NCBI GenBank assembly: GCA_028713125.1
Contig: JAQTOU010000007.1
Coordinates: forward strand, 1 to 64,000
Length of the DNA: 64,000 bases
Source of the DNA: Elusimicrobiales bacterium
GTDB taxonomy: Bacteria; Elusimicrobiota; Elusimicrobia; Elusimicrobiales; UBA9959
Reading direction: 5' to 3'
Part shown: positions 27,983 through 37,691 of the stretch, one piece after another
How the letters are laid out: each line of letters begins with the position of its first letter
Numbering within the stretch: position 1 is the first letter of the stretch
Translations under genes and position numbers: made by a program
The notes under the pieces: model-generated
Told to the model about the DNA's origin: nothing
What the model saw: the letters and a program-made list of their open reading frames with translations, nothing else
The model's database searches: none

Positions 27983-29539
27983 TCAGTACGATTTAGACAT
28001 CAGCACTCTCTGCTTAGAGGGCTTGCCGGTGAGAATACAGAGGCCCTCTCCCTTGGCCTCGGCGGGGATCTGGTCCTCGAACGGGATGCAGCGGATGCTG
28101 GTTTCGAAGCGCTTGGCCATCTCTTCTTCCTGCTCCGCGCTCCCGGCCCAGTGCACCCAGGCGAAACCTCCGCCCTCGCCCTTGAAGAACTTCTCATAAT
28201 CCTCTATCTTATCCAGCACCCGGGTCCGGTCGGACCTTAAAGCGCGGGCCCGCTCCAGCAGCTCTTGCTGCATGGCTCCGAGCGTGGGGACGATCGACGC
28301 GATCGCTTCCGCCCTGGGCAGGAAAGATTTGCGGCGGCGGCGCTGGGCGTCGGGCGCCTCGCCTTTTATCTCGGGAACGAACCGGCGCGCGATGCAGAGA
28401 GATCCTTTCTCAAGGTCCTTCGGCCCTACTTCGATCCGGAGCGGAACGCCCTTGCCTTCCCATTCATAATACTTCGCGCCCGGCATGATGCCGTCCCTGT
28501 CGTCGAGGCGGACGGCGACGCCGAGGGCCTTGAGTTCCGCGAGAACTTTCTTCGCCTCTTCCACGGTCCTGACCCGCTCCTCCTCGGTTTTGAAAATAGG
28601 GATAACGATGACCTGTATCGGTGCGAGCTTCGGAGGAAGCACGAGGCCGGCGTCGTCTGAATGCGTCATGATAAGCGCGCCCACTAGCCTGGTGCTGACG
28701 CCCCAGCTGGTGGCGTAAACATACTCGAGCTGGCCGCTCTTGTTCTGGAACTTGACATCGGCGCCCTTGGAAAAGTTCTGCCCCAGGTAATGGCTGGTGC
28801 CCATCTGCAGGGCTTTGCCGTCCTGCATCATGCCCTCTATGGCGAGCGTTTCCAGCGCCCCGGCGAAGCGCTCGCCCTCGGTCTTGCGGCCCTTTATGAC
28901 AGGCACCGCCATCACGTTCTCGGCGAAATCGGCGTAGACGTCGAGCATCCGCCAGGTCTCCTCCAGCGCCTCGGCCTCGGTGGCGTGGGCGGTATGGCCC
29001 TCCTGCCAGAGGAATTCCGCCGTGCGCAGGAACAGCCGCGTGCGCATCTCCCAGCGCACGACGTTCGCCCACTGGTTTATCAGCAGCGGCAGGTCGCGGT
29101 AGCTCTGGATCCAGTTCTTATACTGCGCCCAGATGATGGTTTCGCTGGTGGGGCGAACTACGAGCGGCTCCTCGAGCTTGGAGTCGGGGTCGGGAACGAT
29201 CTCGCCGTTCACGGATTTAAGCCGGTGATGGGTGACCACGGCGCATTCCTTCGCGAACCCGGCGGAATGCTTCTCCTCGCGTGAAAAGAAAGACAGCGGG
29301 ATGAAAAGGGGGAAATAGGCGTTCTCATGGCCGGTGGCCTTGAAGCGGTCGTCGAGCTCGCGCTGCATCTTCTCCCAGATGGCGTAGCCGTGCGGCCTGA
29401 TCACCATGCAGCCGCGCACCGAGGAATGCTCGGCGAGCTTGGCGTTGCTGATGACGTCCAGGTACCACTGGGAGTAATCCTGCGCCCGGGGCGTGACCGC
29501 CGCCGCTTCCGTCTTCTGTTTGTTCTCTGGTTTGTTCAT
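27983..29539 (-). CDS. proS: Prolyl-tRNA synthetase, archaeal/eukaryote type
   Basis: Charges tRNA-Pro. It is 518 residues long with no editing (INS) insertion between motifs 2 and 3, and begins the catalytic core with VRGCMVIRPHGYAIWEKMQ. The protein ends in KSY; a C-terminal Tyr following a zinc-like domain is characteristic of the archaeal/eukaryotic class. This class is found in a minority of bacteria. It is the last gene of the long rpsB operon before the PAS gene. Confidence 0.95.
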   Translation of the reverse strand: MNKPENKQKTEAAAVTPRAQDYSQWYLDVISNAKLAEHSSVRGCMVIRPHGYAIWEKMQRELDDRFKATGHENAYFPLFIPLSFFSREEKHSAGFAKECAVVTHHRLKSVNGEIVPDPDSKLEEPLVVRPTSETIIWAQYKNWIQSYRDLPLLINQWANVVRWEMRTRLFLRTAEFLWQEGHTAHATEAEALEETWRMLDVYADFAENVMAVPVIKGRKTEGERFAGALETLAIEGMMQDGKALQMGTSHYLGQNFSKGADVKFQNKSGQLEYVYATSWGVSTRLVGALIMTHSDDAGLVLPPKLAPIQVIVIPIFKTEEERVRTVEEAKKVLAELKALGVAVRLDDRDGIMPGAKYYEWEGKGVPLRIEVGPKDLEKGSLCIARRFVPEIKGEAPDAQRRRRKSFLPRAEAIASIVPTLGAMQQELLERARALRSDRTRVLDKIEDYEKFFKGEGGGFAWVHWAGSAEQEEEMAKRFETSIRCIPFEDQIPAEAKGEGLCILTGKPSKQRVLMSKSY

Positions 29540-29592
29540 AATAAGATCTATCCTCGTAGCTGCGCGGCACGTTAAGCGGCTCCGGCGCCGCT

Positions 29593-30693
29593 TTATTTAG
29601 CGCTCCTGATCTTGCGGATGACTTCGTTCACCCATTCGGATTCTTTCACCACTTTGATCTGCTTGCCCTTCTCTATCCAGATGCCGCGGCCCTTGCCGCC
29701 GGCGACGCCGAAGTCGGCGGAGCGGGCCTCGCCGGGGCCGTTCACGACGCAGCCCATCACGGCTATCTTCATCCCTTCGGACTGCTTCAGCAAATTGCGG
29801 TCGGAATAGATCCTGTCTTCCAGTTCGTGGATCACCTTGCCGACATTGACCTGGCAGCGCCCGCAGGTGGGGCAGGAGACCAGGTCCGGCCCGTAGAGGC
29901 GCAGCCCCAGGCTTTTGAGGATCTCGTAAGCGGCGCGCACCTGCATGGCTGGATCTTCGGTCAAAGACACCCTAACGGTGTCGCCGATCCCCCTCGTGAG
30001 CAGCAGGCCTATCCCCAGGGAGGACTTTACCGTGCCGGCCAGGAAGCTGCCGGCCTCCGTAACCCCGAGATGCAGGGGGATGTCGGACTTGGAGGCGAAA
30101 AGCGTATTGGCCATCACGGTGCGCTCTATGTCGTCCGCCTTCAGCGAAACAACGATGTCGCGGAAATTAAGCCGCTCAAGGGTGCGGACTTCGTCCAGGG
30201 CTTCCTTTACCATCTGCCTGGCCCAATCAAAAGGTTTCCAGGCGGGGCGGGGCTTGTCCTTCAGCGCTTTGAGCGAGCCCGCATTGACGCCGATCCTTAT
30301 CGGGATGCCGGCGGACCTGCAGACCCCGACGACTTCTTTGACCTTGTCCCTGTCCCCGATATTGCCCGGGTTTATGCGCACTTTGTCCACGCCCTGGCGA
30401 ACGGACTCTATGGCCAGCCGCCAGTCGAAATGGATATCCGCTACGAGGGGGATGGAGATAGCGCGCTTTATGCGGCCAAGGTTGGAGGCGGCCTCCATGT
30501 CCGGCACGGCCACGCGGATAATTTCGCAGCCGGCCTCCTCGAGGCGGCGTATCTGGTCCACGGTGGCTTTAAGGTCCCGCGTGTCCGTGTTGCACATCGA
30601 CTGCACCGACACGGGGCTCGAGCCGCCTATGCTGAAGCGGCCGACCTTGACTTTGCGGGTCTTGCGCAGTTTCCCGTGGGAGGAGCAGCCCAT
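29593..30693 (-). CDS. ispG: 4-hydroxy-3-methylbut-2-enyl-diphosphate synthase
   Basis: Penultimate step of the MEP isoprenoid pathway; a [4Fe-4S] enzyme. The 366-residue protein shows the TIM-barrel N-terminus (VQSMCNTDTRDLKATVDQI) and the cluster-binding SCPTCGRC plus GCVVNGPGEA near the C-terminus. It starts directly after the rseP stop and works with dxr, 1.2 kb upstream in the same operon. Confidence 0.95.
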   Translation of the reverse strand: MGCSSHGKLRKTRKVKVGRFSIGGSSPVSVQSMCNTDTRDLKATVDQIRRLEEAGCEIIRVAVPDMEAASNLGRIKRAISIPLVADIHFDWRLAIESVRQGVDKVRINPGNIGDRDKVKEVVGVCRSAGIPIRIGVNAGSLKALKDKPRPAWKPFDWARQMVKEALDEVRTLERLNFRDIVVSLKADDIERTVMANTLFASKSDIPLHLGVTEAGSFLAGTVKSSLGIGLLLTRGIGDTVRVSLTEDPAMQVRAAYEILKSLGLRLYGPDLVSCPTCGRCQVNVGKVIHELEDRIYSDRNLLKQSEGMKIAVMGCVVNGPGEARSADFGVAGGKGRGIWIEKGKQIKVVKESEWVNEVIRKIRSAK

Positions 30694-31893
30694 CTATTTC
30701 TCCTGCGGCTGCGCGGCGGCCGCTTTCTTGGCGGCGTGGGAAGAGACTATGCGCGCGATATCGTTGTAGGTGGCGAAAAGCAGTATCGAGAGCAGCATCG
30801 CCATCCCGGCCCCGTTCACGTACTGCATGATCTTCCCGGTGAGCTTGCGCCGGGAGATCCCCTCGTAAAGGTAGAGCACGGCCCAGCCGCCGTCCAGTAT
30901 CGGGATGGGCAGCAGATTGAAGAAGCCTACTGCCACGGAGATGAGCGCTATCAGGAAGAACAGGTCGGTAAGGCCGGTATGGGCGGCTTTGCTGACGATG
31001 TTCACTATGCCTATCGGGCCGGCCAGGTCCGGCTTTTCCCGCTTCTCGAAATTGGACTTCAAGGTCTTTACCGTGAAAGCGGTCCAGTACCAGCACTGGT
31101 GGGCGCCCATGGCTATGCCTTTAAAGAACGGCACTTTTTTATAGCTGTAGTCCATCGTATGGGCTATGCCGATCACGCCGCGCGCGGAACCGTCCGGGGA
31201 CTTGCGGGTCTTAAGTTTTACCGTGGCCTCCGCGCCGCCGCGGCGGTAGGTTATGGAGATCTCTTTATCTACCTTCTTGTATATCCTTTCGGCCATGTCG
31301 GACCAGGTCGCCACGGCCACGCCGTCGAGCTTGGTCACCAGGTCGCCTTTCTTCAGCCCTGCCGCCTCGGCGGGAAAACCCTGCGAGATCTCTCCCAATA
31401 CCGGCAGCTCCGAGAGCATCGGCTCGCCGACAAAGAGGATCACTCCGGAGAAAAGCACGAAGGCAAGCAGGTAATTCATGAAGGGCCCGGCAAAAACCAC
31501 GCCCAGCCTGACATACCAGGGCTTCGCGAAATACATATACGGGGCCAACACCGCGTTCTCCGCCGGGACCGGCACTGCATCGGTTTTTTCTGCCACAGGA
31601 CGGCTACTGCTTTCCAATAAAACAGAAGGCTTGGAATTCTCCAGAAGTTTTTTCTGCTCGGCAAAAACTTCTTCGATATCCTCACCAGCCGGTTTGACAT
31701 ATCCGCCAAGAGGAATAAGCCTGAGAGAATACCGCGTATCACCCCGAGTAAACCCCAGAAGCTCTTTGCCAAACCCGAAGGAGAACGCGTCAACTCTTAT
31801 GCCGACGAGTTTGCATACGGCGAAATGTCCAAACTCGTGAAGAAAAATAACCAGGCCGAAAGTGAACAAGACCGCAAGTATCGAGATGATCAT
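30694..31893 (-). CDS. rseP: Site-2 (M50) intramembrane metalloprotease RseP-like
   Basis: An inner-membrane protease that cleaves transmembrane regulators. It has 399 residues with HEFGH in the first helix (about residues 20-24), the GGYVKPAGED strand, one PDZ domain (GLKKGDLVTKLDGVAVATW) and the LLPIPILDGGW motif in the C-terminal helix. It carries one PDZ domain where E. coli RseP has two. A ~50-residue hydrophilic insert lies between the first TM and the second conserved region. It overlaps dxr by 4 bases. Confidence 0.92.
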   Translation of the reverse strand: MIISILAVLFTFGLVIFLHEFGHFAVCKLVGIRVDAFSFGFGKELLGFTRGDTRYSLRLIPLGGYVKPAGEDIEEVFAEQKKLLENSKPSVLLESSSRPVAEKTDAVPVPAENAVLAPYMYFAKPWYVRLGVVFAGPFMNYLLAFVLFSGVILFVGEPMLSELPVLGEISQGFPAEAAGLKKGDLVTKLDGVAVATWSDMAERIYKKVDKEISITYRRGGAEATVKLKTRKSPDGSARGVIGIAHTMDYSYKKVPFFKGIAMGAHQCWYWTAFTVKTLKSNFEKREKPDLAGPIGIVNIVSKAAHTGLTDLFFLIALISVAVGFFNLLPIPILDGGWAVLYLYEGISRRKLTGKIMQYVNGAGMAMLLSILLFATYNDIARIVSSHAAKKAAAAQPQEK

Positions 31894-33071
31894 TTTTTAC
31901 CTCTTAATCTGTCCGCAGTTTCGGCGGCTTTCTGCCGCGCCCAGCTGTCGGCTTCAACCGCGCCGGCCAGCGTAAGGCGCTCGCGCGAATCGCCGCGGCA
32001 GGCCGCCAGCACTTTTTCAACCACCGCCGGGATATCTATGAAGCGGAGCCTGCCGGCGATAAAACGCTCCACCGCAACCTCGTTGGCGGCGTTTAGCGCC
32101 GCCGGGGAAATTCCGCCGCGCTTCGCCGCTTCGAAAGCGAGCTCGAGGCACGGGAACCTGCGGAAATCGGGGCGGGCGAAGTCCAGCCTTGAAAGCTTGA
32201 AAAGGTCCAGCGGCTCCGCCAGGGAGCGGGCGCGGTCGGGCCAGGTCAGCGCGTATTGTATCGGCAGCCTCATATCTGGCGGGGACATCTGGGCCAGCAC
32301 AGACCCGTCCCTGAATTCCACTCCCGAATGGACCACGGACTGCGGATGGATGACCACCTCTATTTTCGAGACCGGCAGCGAGAAAAGATTTTTGATCTCT
32401 ATGGCCTCAAGGCCCTTGTTCATCAGCGTCGAGGAATCCACCGTGATCTTAGGGCCCATGCTCCAGCGCGGGTGCCTGAGGGCCTGCGCCGGGGTGACTT
32501 TGGCCAGCGGCCCTTTGACCGCGTAGAATGGGCCGCCGGAAGCCGTCAGGAAAACCCTCGAGACCTCGGCGTCGTACTGCCCGGGCTTTATTCCGGCCAG
32601 GCACTGGAAAATAGCGGAGGGCTCTGAATCCACCGGGATGATCCTGGCCTGCCAGCGCGCGGCCTCCTTCATCAGCAGCTCGCCGGCCATTACCATCGGC
32701 TCCTTATTGGCCAGCGCTATATGTTTCGAGGCGCGGATAGCGGCCAGGAGCGGGCCGAAACCGACGGCCCCGGTAACGGCGCTCAGCACGATATCGGCCT
32801 CTTTCAGGGAGGCCAGCTCGGCCATACCTTCCACTCCGGGCGCCAGCAGTTTCACGCCGCGCGGGACGGCTGCGCTGAATTCTTTCCAGGCCGCGTAATC
32901 GAAGATCGCAAGGTAAGCCGGCTTCACTTCCCTGACCTGCGCCCGCAGTGCTTTAAGATTGGAATTAGCCGCAAGCCCGAGCACCCGCCAGCCTTTGCCG
33001 AGGTTCCTGACGGCTTTGATGGCGTTGGCGCCTATGGAGCCGGTGGAGCCGAGTATTACGACGTTTTTCAT
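31890..33071 (-). CDS. dxr: 1-deoxy-D-xylulose-5-phosphate reductoisomerase
   Basis: NADPH-dependent second step of the MEP pathway. The 393-residue protein has the dinucleotide fold ILGSTGSIGANAI at the N-terminus, the LANKEPMV motif, the metal/substrate site PVDSEPSAIFQCL, and TASGGPF. It lies between cdsA and rseP. Confidence 0.95.
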   Translation of the reverse strand: MKNVVILGSTGSIGANAIKAVRNLGKGWRVLGLAANSNLKALRAQVREVKPAYLAIFDYAAWKEFSAAVPRGVKLLAPGVEGMAELASLKEADIVLSAVTGAVGFGPLLAAIRASKHIALANKEPMVMAGELLMKEAARWQARIIPVDSEPSAIFQCLAGIKPGQYDAEVSRVFLTASGGPFYAVKGPLAKVTPAQALRHPRWSMGPKITVDSSTLMNKGLEAIEIKNLFSLPVSKIEVVIHPQSVVHSGVEFRDGSVLAQMSPPDMRLPIQYALTWPDRARSLAEPLDLFKLSRLDFARPDFRRFPCLELAFEAAKRGGISPAALNAANEVAVERFIAGRLRFIDIPAVVEKVLAACRGDSRERLTLAGAVEADSWARQKAAETADRLRGKK

Positions 33072-33086
33072 TGCTATGTGCCGGGG

Positions 33087-33896
33087 TCAGCGCGCGAACA
33101 CCGCGTAGTAGTAGATAACCGGGGCCAGGAAGATATAGGAATCGAAGCGGTCCAGTATGCCGCCGTGGCCGGGCAGCAGGCTGGAGGAGTCCTTGGCGCC
33201 CACGGCGCGCTTGAGCATCGACTCCGCGATATCCGAAACCTGGCCGAAGATCCCGATGAGCACGCCCGCCCCGGCGGCGAAAGCGGGGGAGACGGTGCCG
33301 CCCGTCAGCCTGCTGACCCCCCAGGCGGTAACGATCGCGGCTATAAAGCCGGCGGCCGCGCCTTCCCAGGTTTTCTTGGGGCTGATGGTGGAAAGCTGGC
33401 GGCGCCCGAAGGACTTCCCGAGGAAGTAGGCGGCCGTGTCCATGATCCAGACGGTCACTATCAGGATCAGGGTCAGGGCGAAACCGTCCGGCCTTATGTC
33501 GCGTATGGCGACCAGGTGGAAAAGGCACCACGAGATCATGAAGATCCCCAGGAGGGTGAGGCCTATGCGCTCCAGGTACTTTTTGGGCGAGAACAGCTCG
33601 TAGCTCATCACGCCTATTACCGTAAGCGCCAGGACGAGGCCGGTGAAATTATTCCCGCCGGCCTGCGCCGCGCTGTACCGGTCGAAGTACAGGGCCGCCG
33701 GGATCAAAAGGCCGAAAAGGAACAGCGTGGGCGTCTGTACGGGCTTCGCCCCGAGCTTCATCAGCGTGGAGTATTCGTACAGCGACAGCGCTATGATGGT
33801 GAGGACGAAAACCGCGTAAGCCTGACCGCCGGTGTGGATCAAGAACAGAACTACCGGGATGCCGAACAGTGCGGTAAGTACCCTGGGTAAAAGCAT
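33087..33896 (-). CDS. cdsA: Phosphatidate cytidylyltransferase
   Basis: Makes CDP-diacylglycerol in the inner membrane. I place the start at the ATG at 33896, giving 269 residues (MLLPRVLTALFGIPVVL...), because it overlaps the uppS stop (TAATG); the frame is open further upstream but that part is uppS sequence. About seven hydrophobic helices, and the signature SPKKTWEGAAAGF with the final LLPGHGGILDRFDS motif, are clear. Confidence 0.94.
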   Translation of the reverse strand: MLLPRVLTALFGIPVVLFLIHTGGQAYAVFVLTIIALSLYEYSTLMKLGAKPVQTPTLFLFGLLIPAALYFDRYSAAQAGGNNFTGLVLALTVIGVMSYELFSPKKYLERIGLTLLGIFMISWCLFHLVAIRDIRPDGFALTLILIVTVWIMDTAAYFLGKSFGRRQLSTISPKKTWEGAAAGFIAAIVTAWGVSRLTGGTVSPAFAAGAGVLIGIFGQVSDIAESMLKRAVGAKDSSSLLPGHGGILDRFDSYIFLAPVIYYYAVFAR

Positions 33897-34609
33897 TATT
33901 TTCCTCTCCTTCTTTCGCGCTCCTGGTATTCCAGCAGGGCTTTCGCAAATTCTTCCTCCCGGAAGTCCGGCCAGTAGGTGTCGGTAACGTAGAACTCGCT
34001 GTAGGCCGTCTGCCACAGCAGGAAATTGGAGATCCGCATCTCGCCGGAGGTCCGTATCAGCAGGTCCGGGTCGGGCAGCGAGGGGGAATAAAGCAGTTTG
34101 GAAAAGGACTCCTCGTCGACGCTTTTCAGACCGGAGGCCAGCGCCCTGTTGGCGGCGTCCAGTATTTCCTGCCGCCCGCCGTAGTTGAGGGCGATGTTCA
34201 GGACCATGCCCGTATTGCCCTTAAGGCGCTCTTCCGCGGCGCGCAAGGCTTCGCGCGCCGGGCGGGGCAGCTCCTCGATGCGCCCGCTCAGTATAAGCCT
34301 AACGCCCTCCCTGTCCAGTTCGTCGGCGTAGGAGATGATGGTCCGCTTGAGCAGGAACATCAGAGCGCTGACTTCAAGCTTCGAGCGGCGCCAGTTTTCC
34401 GTGGAAAAAGCGTAGATGCTGAGCGCCTTTATGCCGGCGCGGCTGGCGAAGCGGACTACCGCGTGCACGGAATCGACGCCGGCCTTGTGGCCGGCCACGG
34501 AGGGCAGGCCCCGCTTTTTAGACCAGCGCCTGTTGCCGTCCATGATTATAGCGACATGGGCGGGAAGGCGGGCGGGATCTAAAGTATCGGTTTTTTTCAC
34601 GGCAGCCAT
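33896..34609 (-). CDS. uppS: Undecaprenyl diphosphate synthase (cis-prenyltransferase)
   Basis: Makes the C55 lipid carrier for the cell wall from IPP. The 237-residue protein shows the catalytic Asp motif IIMDGNRRWSKKRG, HKAGVDSVHAVV and the C-terminal RTSGEMRISNFLLWQ and YWPDF segments. It lies between frr and cdsA, linking the isoprenoid genes to lipid synthesis. Confidence 0.96.
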   Translation of the reverse strand: MAAVKKTDTLDPARLPAHVAIIMDGNRRWSKKRGLPSVAGHKAGVDSVHAVVRFASRAGIKALSIYAFSTENWRRSKLEVSALMFLLKRTIISYADELDREGVRLILSGRIEELPRPAREALRAAEERLKGNTGMVLNIALNYGGRQEILDAANRALASGLKSVDEESFSKLLYSPSLPDPDLLIRTSGEMRISNFLLWQTAYSEFYVTDTYWPDFREEEFAKALLEYQERERRRGK

Positions 34610-34672
34610 TTGACACTATGAAAACGCGGGGCAGGGCCGGGACCTCTGCGCTGTGCACCATCCCGGCGGCCG

Positions 34673-35242
34673 CTAAATAGTGAGGAGGTCTTTTTCCTTC
34701 GCGGCTACTATCTCGTCCACGGTCTTGACGTTGGCGTCGGTCAGCTTCTGCACGGCTTCCTCGTTGCGCTTCTGGTCGTCCTCGGAGACTTCCCCGGCCT
34801 TCTGAGCCTTCTTCACCTTTTCCAGCGCGTCCCGGCGGACGTTGCGCATCTGCACGCGGGAGTCCTCGCCCATGCTGTGCACCACTTTTACCATCTTCTT
34901 GCGCTGGTCCTCGGTCATCGGGGGGAGGTTAATGCGTATCACTCCGGAGTTGCGCGAGGGGGAGGAGCCGAAATCCATTTTCCGCAGGGCTTCCTCGACG
35001 GCGTCCACGGCGCCGGCGTCCCAGGTGCGGACCTCGATGGTGCGTGGCTCGGGTATCGAGATAGCGGCCACCTGCTTAAGGGGGACCTTGGAGCCGTAGT
35101 ATTCCACGTAGACGTTATCGAGCAGCTGCGGGTTGGCCCTGCCGGTGCGCAAAGACATCAGCTCGCGCTTGAATTTCTCCACTTTCTCGAGCATTTCCAT
35201 CTCAGCTTCCGCGATTACATCTTCCATTGAAAATTCCGCCAT
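34673..35242 (-). CDS. frr: Ribosome recycling factor
   Basis: Splits post-termination ribosomes with EF-G. The 189-residue protein has SLRTGRANPQLLDNVYVEYYG and IRINLPPMTEDQRKKMVK, both diagnostic. AGGAGG lies eight bases before ATG. Upstream, minus-strand TATAAT occurs twice (35311-35301), so frr may have an extra promoter, though no -35 is clear. Confidence 0.95.
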   Translation of the reverse strand: MAEFSMEDVIAEAEMEMLEKVEKFKRELMSLRTGRANPQLLDNVYVEYYGSKVPLKQVAAISIPEPRTIEVRTWDAGAVDAVEEALRKMDFGSSPSRNSGVIRINLPPMTEDQRKKMVKVVHSMGEDSRVQMRNVRRDALEKVKKAQKAGEVSEDDQKRNEEAVQKLTDANVKTVDEIVAAKEKDLLTI

Positions 35243-35330
35243 AAAAGCCCCTCCTGTGCGTTCGCCGGTATTAAATGCAGGGACCGGCCTCGCAAGGATA
35301 ATTATATTATATTTAAAGGGGGCCGGCTGT

Positions 35331-35900
35331 TTACTGAGCCGCTACGGCGTCCTCAACAAGTTCGCAGATTATATGGGCCGCGAGGATGTGCATTTCCTGC
35401 ACGCGCGGGGTGTCGGTCTCGGGGGCCAGGAAGGCCAGGCCGCAATGAGGCAATATGGAGCCGCCTTTCTTCCCGAAGAAACCTACTACCTGCATGCCCA
35501 GTTCCCTGGCCTTCACGGCGGCCTTAAGCACGTTCGGGCTGGAGCCGGAGGTGGAGATAGCCAGGAGAAGGTCGCCGGGGCGGCCCAGCGCCTCTACCTG
35601 GCGTTCGAAAACGCGGTCGAAGCCGTAGTCGTTGCCGAGGCAGGTCAGGATGGAGGTGTCCGTGCTGAGCGCGACGGCGGCGATAGCCCGGCGCTCCTTT
35701 TTAAAACGCCCTACGAATTCCCCGGCTATATGCTGGCTGTCGGCCGCGGAGCCGCCGTTGCCGCAGATAAGGATCTTGCCTCCGGCGAGAGCCGTTTTAG
35801 CCATGGCATCGGCGATGGCTTCGATGGCGGAAGGGTCCGCCGCCAGAGCGGCGGCGGCTGCCTGGTGCTGCATGATCGCGGAAAGTATTTTTCCTTCCAT
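35331..35900 (-). CDS. gmhA: SIS-domain sedoheptulose-7-phosphate isomerase (GmhA/DiaA-like)
   Basis: A 189-residue SIS protein with the phosphosugar-binding [21 protein letters not shown] signature near residue 50 and [10 protein letters not shown]. The [11 protein letters not shown] continuation is typical of GmhA, which makes D-glycero-heptose 7-phosphate for LPS core; DiaA, a DnaA-binding homologue, is the alternative. Its position between pyrH and frr is unusual. No other heptose genes are seen here. Confidence 0.88.
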   Translation of the reverse strand: MEGKILSAIMQHQAAAAALAADPSAIEAIADAMAKTALAGGKILICGNGGSAADSQHIAGEFVGRFKKERRAIAAVALSTDTSILTCLGNDYGFDRVFERQVEALGRPGDLLLAISTSGSSPNVLKAAVKARELGMQVVGFFGKKGGSILPHCGLAFLAPETDTPRVQEMHILAAHIICELVEDAVAAQ

Positions 35901-35901
35901 A

Positions 35902-36612
35902 CTAACCCTGCTTTATCAGCGTGCCGACTTTCTCTCCGGCCAGGGCTTTGCGTATGTTGCCCGCCGTATGGAGGTTGAAGACCAGTATCGGGATATGGTT
36001 TTCCATGCAGAGCGTGAGAGCGCTGGCGTCCATGAACTTGAGGCCTTTGTTTATGGCGGACATGTAGGTAATGTCCTTGATGAGTTTCGCCTTGGGATCT
36101 TTTTTGGGGTCGCCGGTGTATACTCCGTCCACCTGCGTGGCCTTGAAGATCACGTCGGCGTTTATCTCGGCGGCGCGCAGCGCGGCCGCGGTATCAGTAG
36201 TGAAATAGGGGTTGCCGGTGCCGCCCGCGAAAATGACTACGCGCTCTTTTTCCAGGTGGCGGAGCGCGCGGCGGCGGATGAAGGGCTCGGCCAGGCGGGA
36301 GATCTCGATGGCGGTCTGCACGCGGGTGGAGACGCCCTCGTGCTCGAGGGCGGACTGAAGCGCCATCGCGTTGATGATAGTGGCCAGCATGCCCATATTG
36401 TCGGAGGTGACGCGGTCTATCTTGCCGTGCCCGTCGCGGGCGCCGCGCCAGATATTGCCGCCGCCGATCACGATGGCCAGGCGCGTGCCGCGCTTCAGGC
36501 CCGAGGAGATCTCTTTAGCGATGTAGGTGAGGGAAGCGGGGCTGATAGAACGGCCGTCGCCGGGCGAGCCCAGCGCTTCCCCGGAGAGTTTCAGAAGCAC
36601 GCTCTTGTACAT
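35902..36612 (-). CDS. pyrH: UMP kinase
   Basis: Phosphorylates UMP to UDP. It is a 236-residue amino-acid-kinase fold with [25 protein letters not shown], the [18 protein letters not shown] catalytic segment and [24 protein letters not shown] precedes ATG. It lies one base upstream of gmhA and after the tsf-pyrH spacer hairpin. Confidence 0.96.
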   Translation of the reverse strand: MYKSVLLKLSGEALGSPGDGRSISPASLTYIAKEISSGLKRGTRLAIVIGGGNIWRGARDGHGKIDRVTSDNMGMLATIINAMALQSALEHEGVSTRVQTAIEISRLAEPFIRRRALRHLEKERVVIFAGGTGNPYFTTDTAAALRAAEINADVIFKATQVDGVYTGDPKKDPKAKLIKDITYMSAINKGLKFMDASALTLCMENHIPILVFNLHTAGNIRKALAGEKVGTLIKQG

Positions 36613-36652
36613 AAGCCTCCCGTAAACGATGCTAGTCTAGAACCGGAAATCT

Positions 36653-36704
36653 GGAACCGGGGAGGGGAGGGGATCAAAATTCCCGGCTCCCGCCCCCCGG
36701 CTCC
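36653..36704. repeat. GC-rich inverted repeat between tsf and pyrH
   Basis: GGAACCGGGGAGGGGAGGGG faces an imperfect complement, CCCGGCTCCCGCCCCCCGGCTCC, with an AT-rich loop. It has no T tract on the minus strand, so it looks like an mRNA hairpin or processing site within the operon rather than a terminator. Confidence 0.45.
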
Positions 36705-36712
36705 GTGCAATG

Positions 36713-37612
36713 CTATTCTATGCCGACCAGGAAGCAGCTGAAGCGGGTGACGGCGACATTGCCGCCCAGCTTCGTCCCCAGGTTCTTTACCGCCTGGCTG
36801 ACGGTCAGTTTGGAATCGCGGATCGAGGCCTGCTCGAGCAGGCAGGATTCCTGGAAGAACTTGTTGACGCGGCCTTCCAGCATCTTCGCGATGGCCTCTG
36901 CGGGCTTGGCCTTGTAGGGCTTGCCCTGCTCGGCCGCTTTAGCCTGCGCGTCGGTTTCGTCCTTTTCCATCTTGGCGCGGTAGATCTCGCGCTCCTTGTC
37001 GACCAGGTCCGCCGGGACCTCCTCGCGCTTGAGGTACTTGGGGCTCATCGCCACGCTCTGCATTCCCAGCTCCTTCGCGAGGGCTTCGAGGTCGGCCTTG
37101 GCGGCGGCCATGCTGCCGTCGAAGGAAAGCTCGACGATGGCGCCTTTGCGGTTGTCGCTGTGGACGTAAAAGTTGGAGACGGTGTTCGCGGAAGCGGTAT
37201 AAACGACGCCGCGGCGTATCTGCATGTTCTCGCCCATCTTCATGGCTACGGCCTGCAGGCGCTCTTTGGCCTTCTCGCTCTCGGCCGGGTTGGCCAGGGA
37301 CGCGTCGGACAGCATTTCGGCGGCGAGGGCCGAGGCGAAGCCGCTTACGTCGGGGTTCTTGGCCACGAAGTCGGTCTCGCAGTTGATCTCGAGCAGGGAA
37401 ACGGCCGAGGGGGAGGCCTTTGCCACGACCACGCCTTCCTTCATCGCGCGGCCGGCGCGCTTGGCGAGGCCGGCGAGGCCTTTCTTCCGCAGAATGTCCA
37501 CGGCCTTGGCGATATCGCCGCCGGACTCGTTGAGGGCGCCTTTGCAGTCCATTATTCCCGCTCCGGTCTGGCCCCTGAGCGTCATCACCTGTTCGCTGGT
37601 TATTGCTGCCAT
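36713..37612 (-). CDS. tsf: Translation elongation factor Ts
   Basis: Nucleotide exchange factor for EF-Tu. The 299-residue protein has an N-terminal UBA-like domain with TGAGIMDCKGALNESGGD, the core INCETDFVAKNPDV, and the C-terminal dimerisation part. AAGGAGATTAAAT lies before ATG. It is paired with rpsB as usual. Confidence 0.96.
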   Translation of the reverse strand: MAAITSEQVMTLRGQTGAGIMDCKGALNESGGDIAKAVDILRKKGLAGLAKRAGRAMKEGVVVAKASPSAVSLLEINCETDFVAKNPDVSGFASALAAEMLSDASLANPAESEKAKERLQAVAMKMGENMQIRRGVVYTASANTVSNFYVHSDNRKGAIVELSFDGSMAAAKADLEALAKELGMQSVAMSPKYLKREEVPADLVDKEREIYRAKMEKDETDAQAKAAEQGKPYKAKPAEAIAKMLEGRVNKFFQESCLLEQASIRDSKLTVSQAVKNLGTKLGGNVAVTRFSCFLVGIE

Positions 37613-37691
37613 ATTTAATCTCCTTAAGAAGTGAGTTAAGCAAAAGGGGCGCCGGCGTAGTCAGCCCGCGCCCCCCGAATTCGAAAAACAG

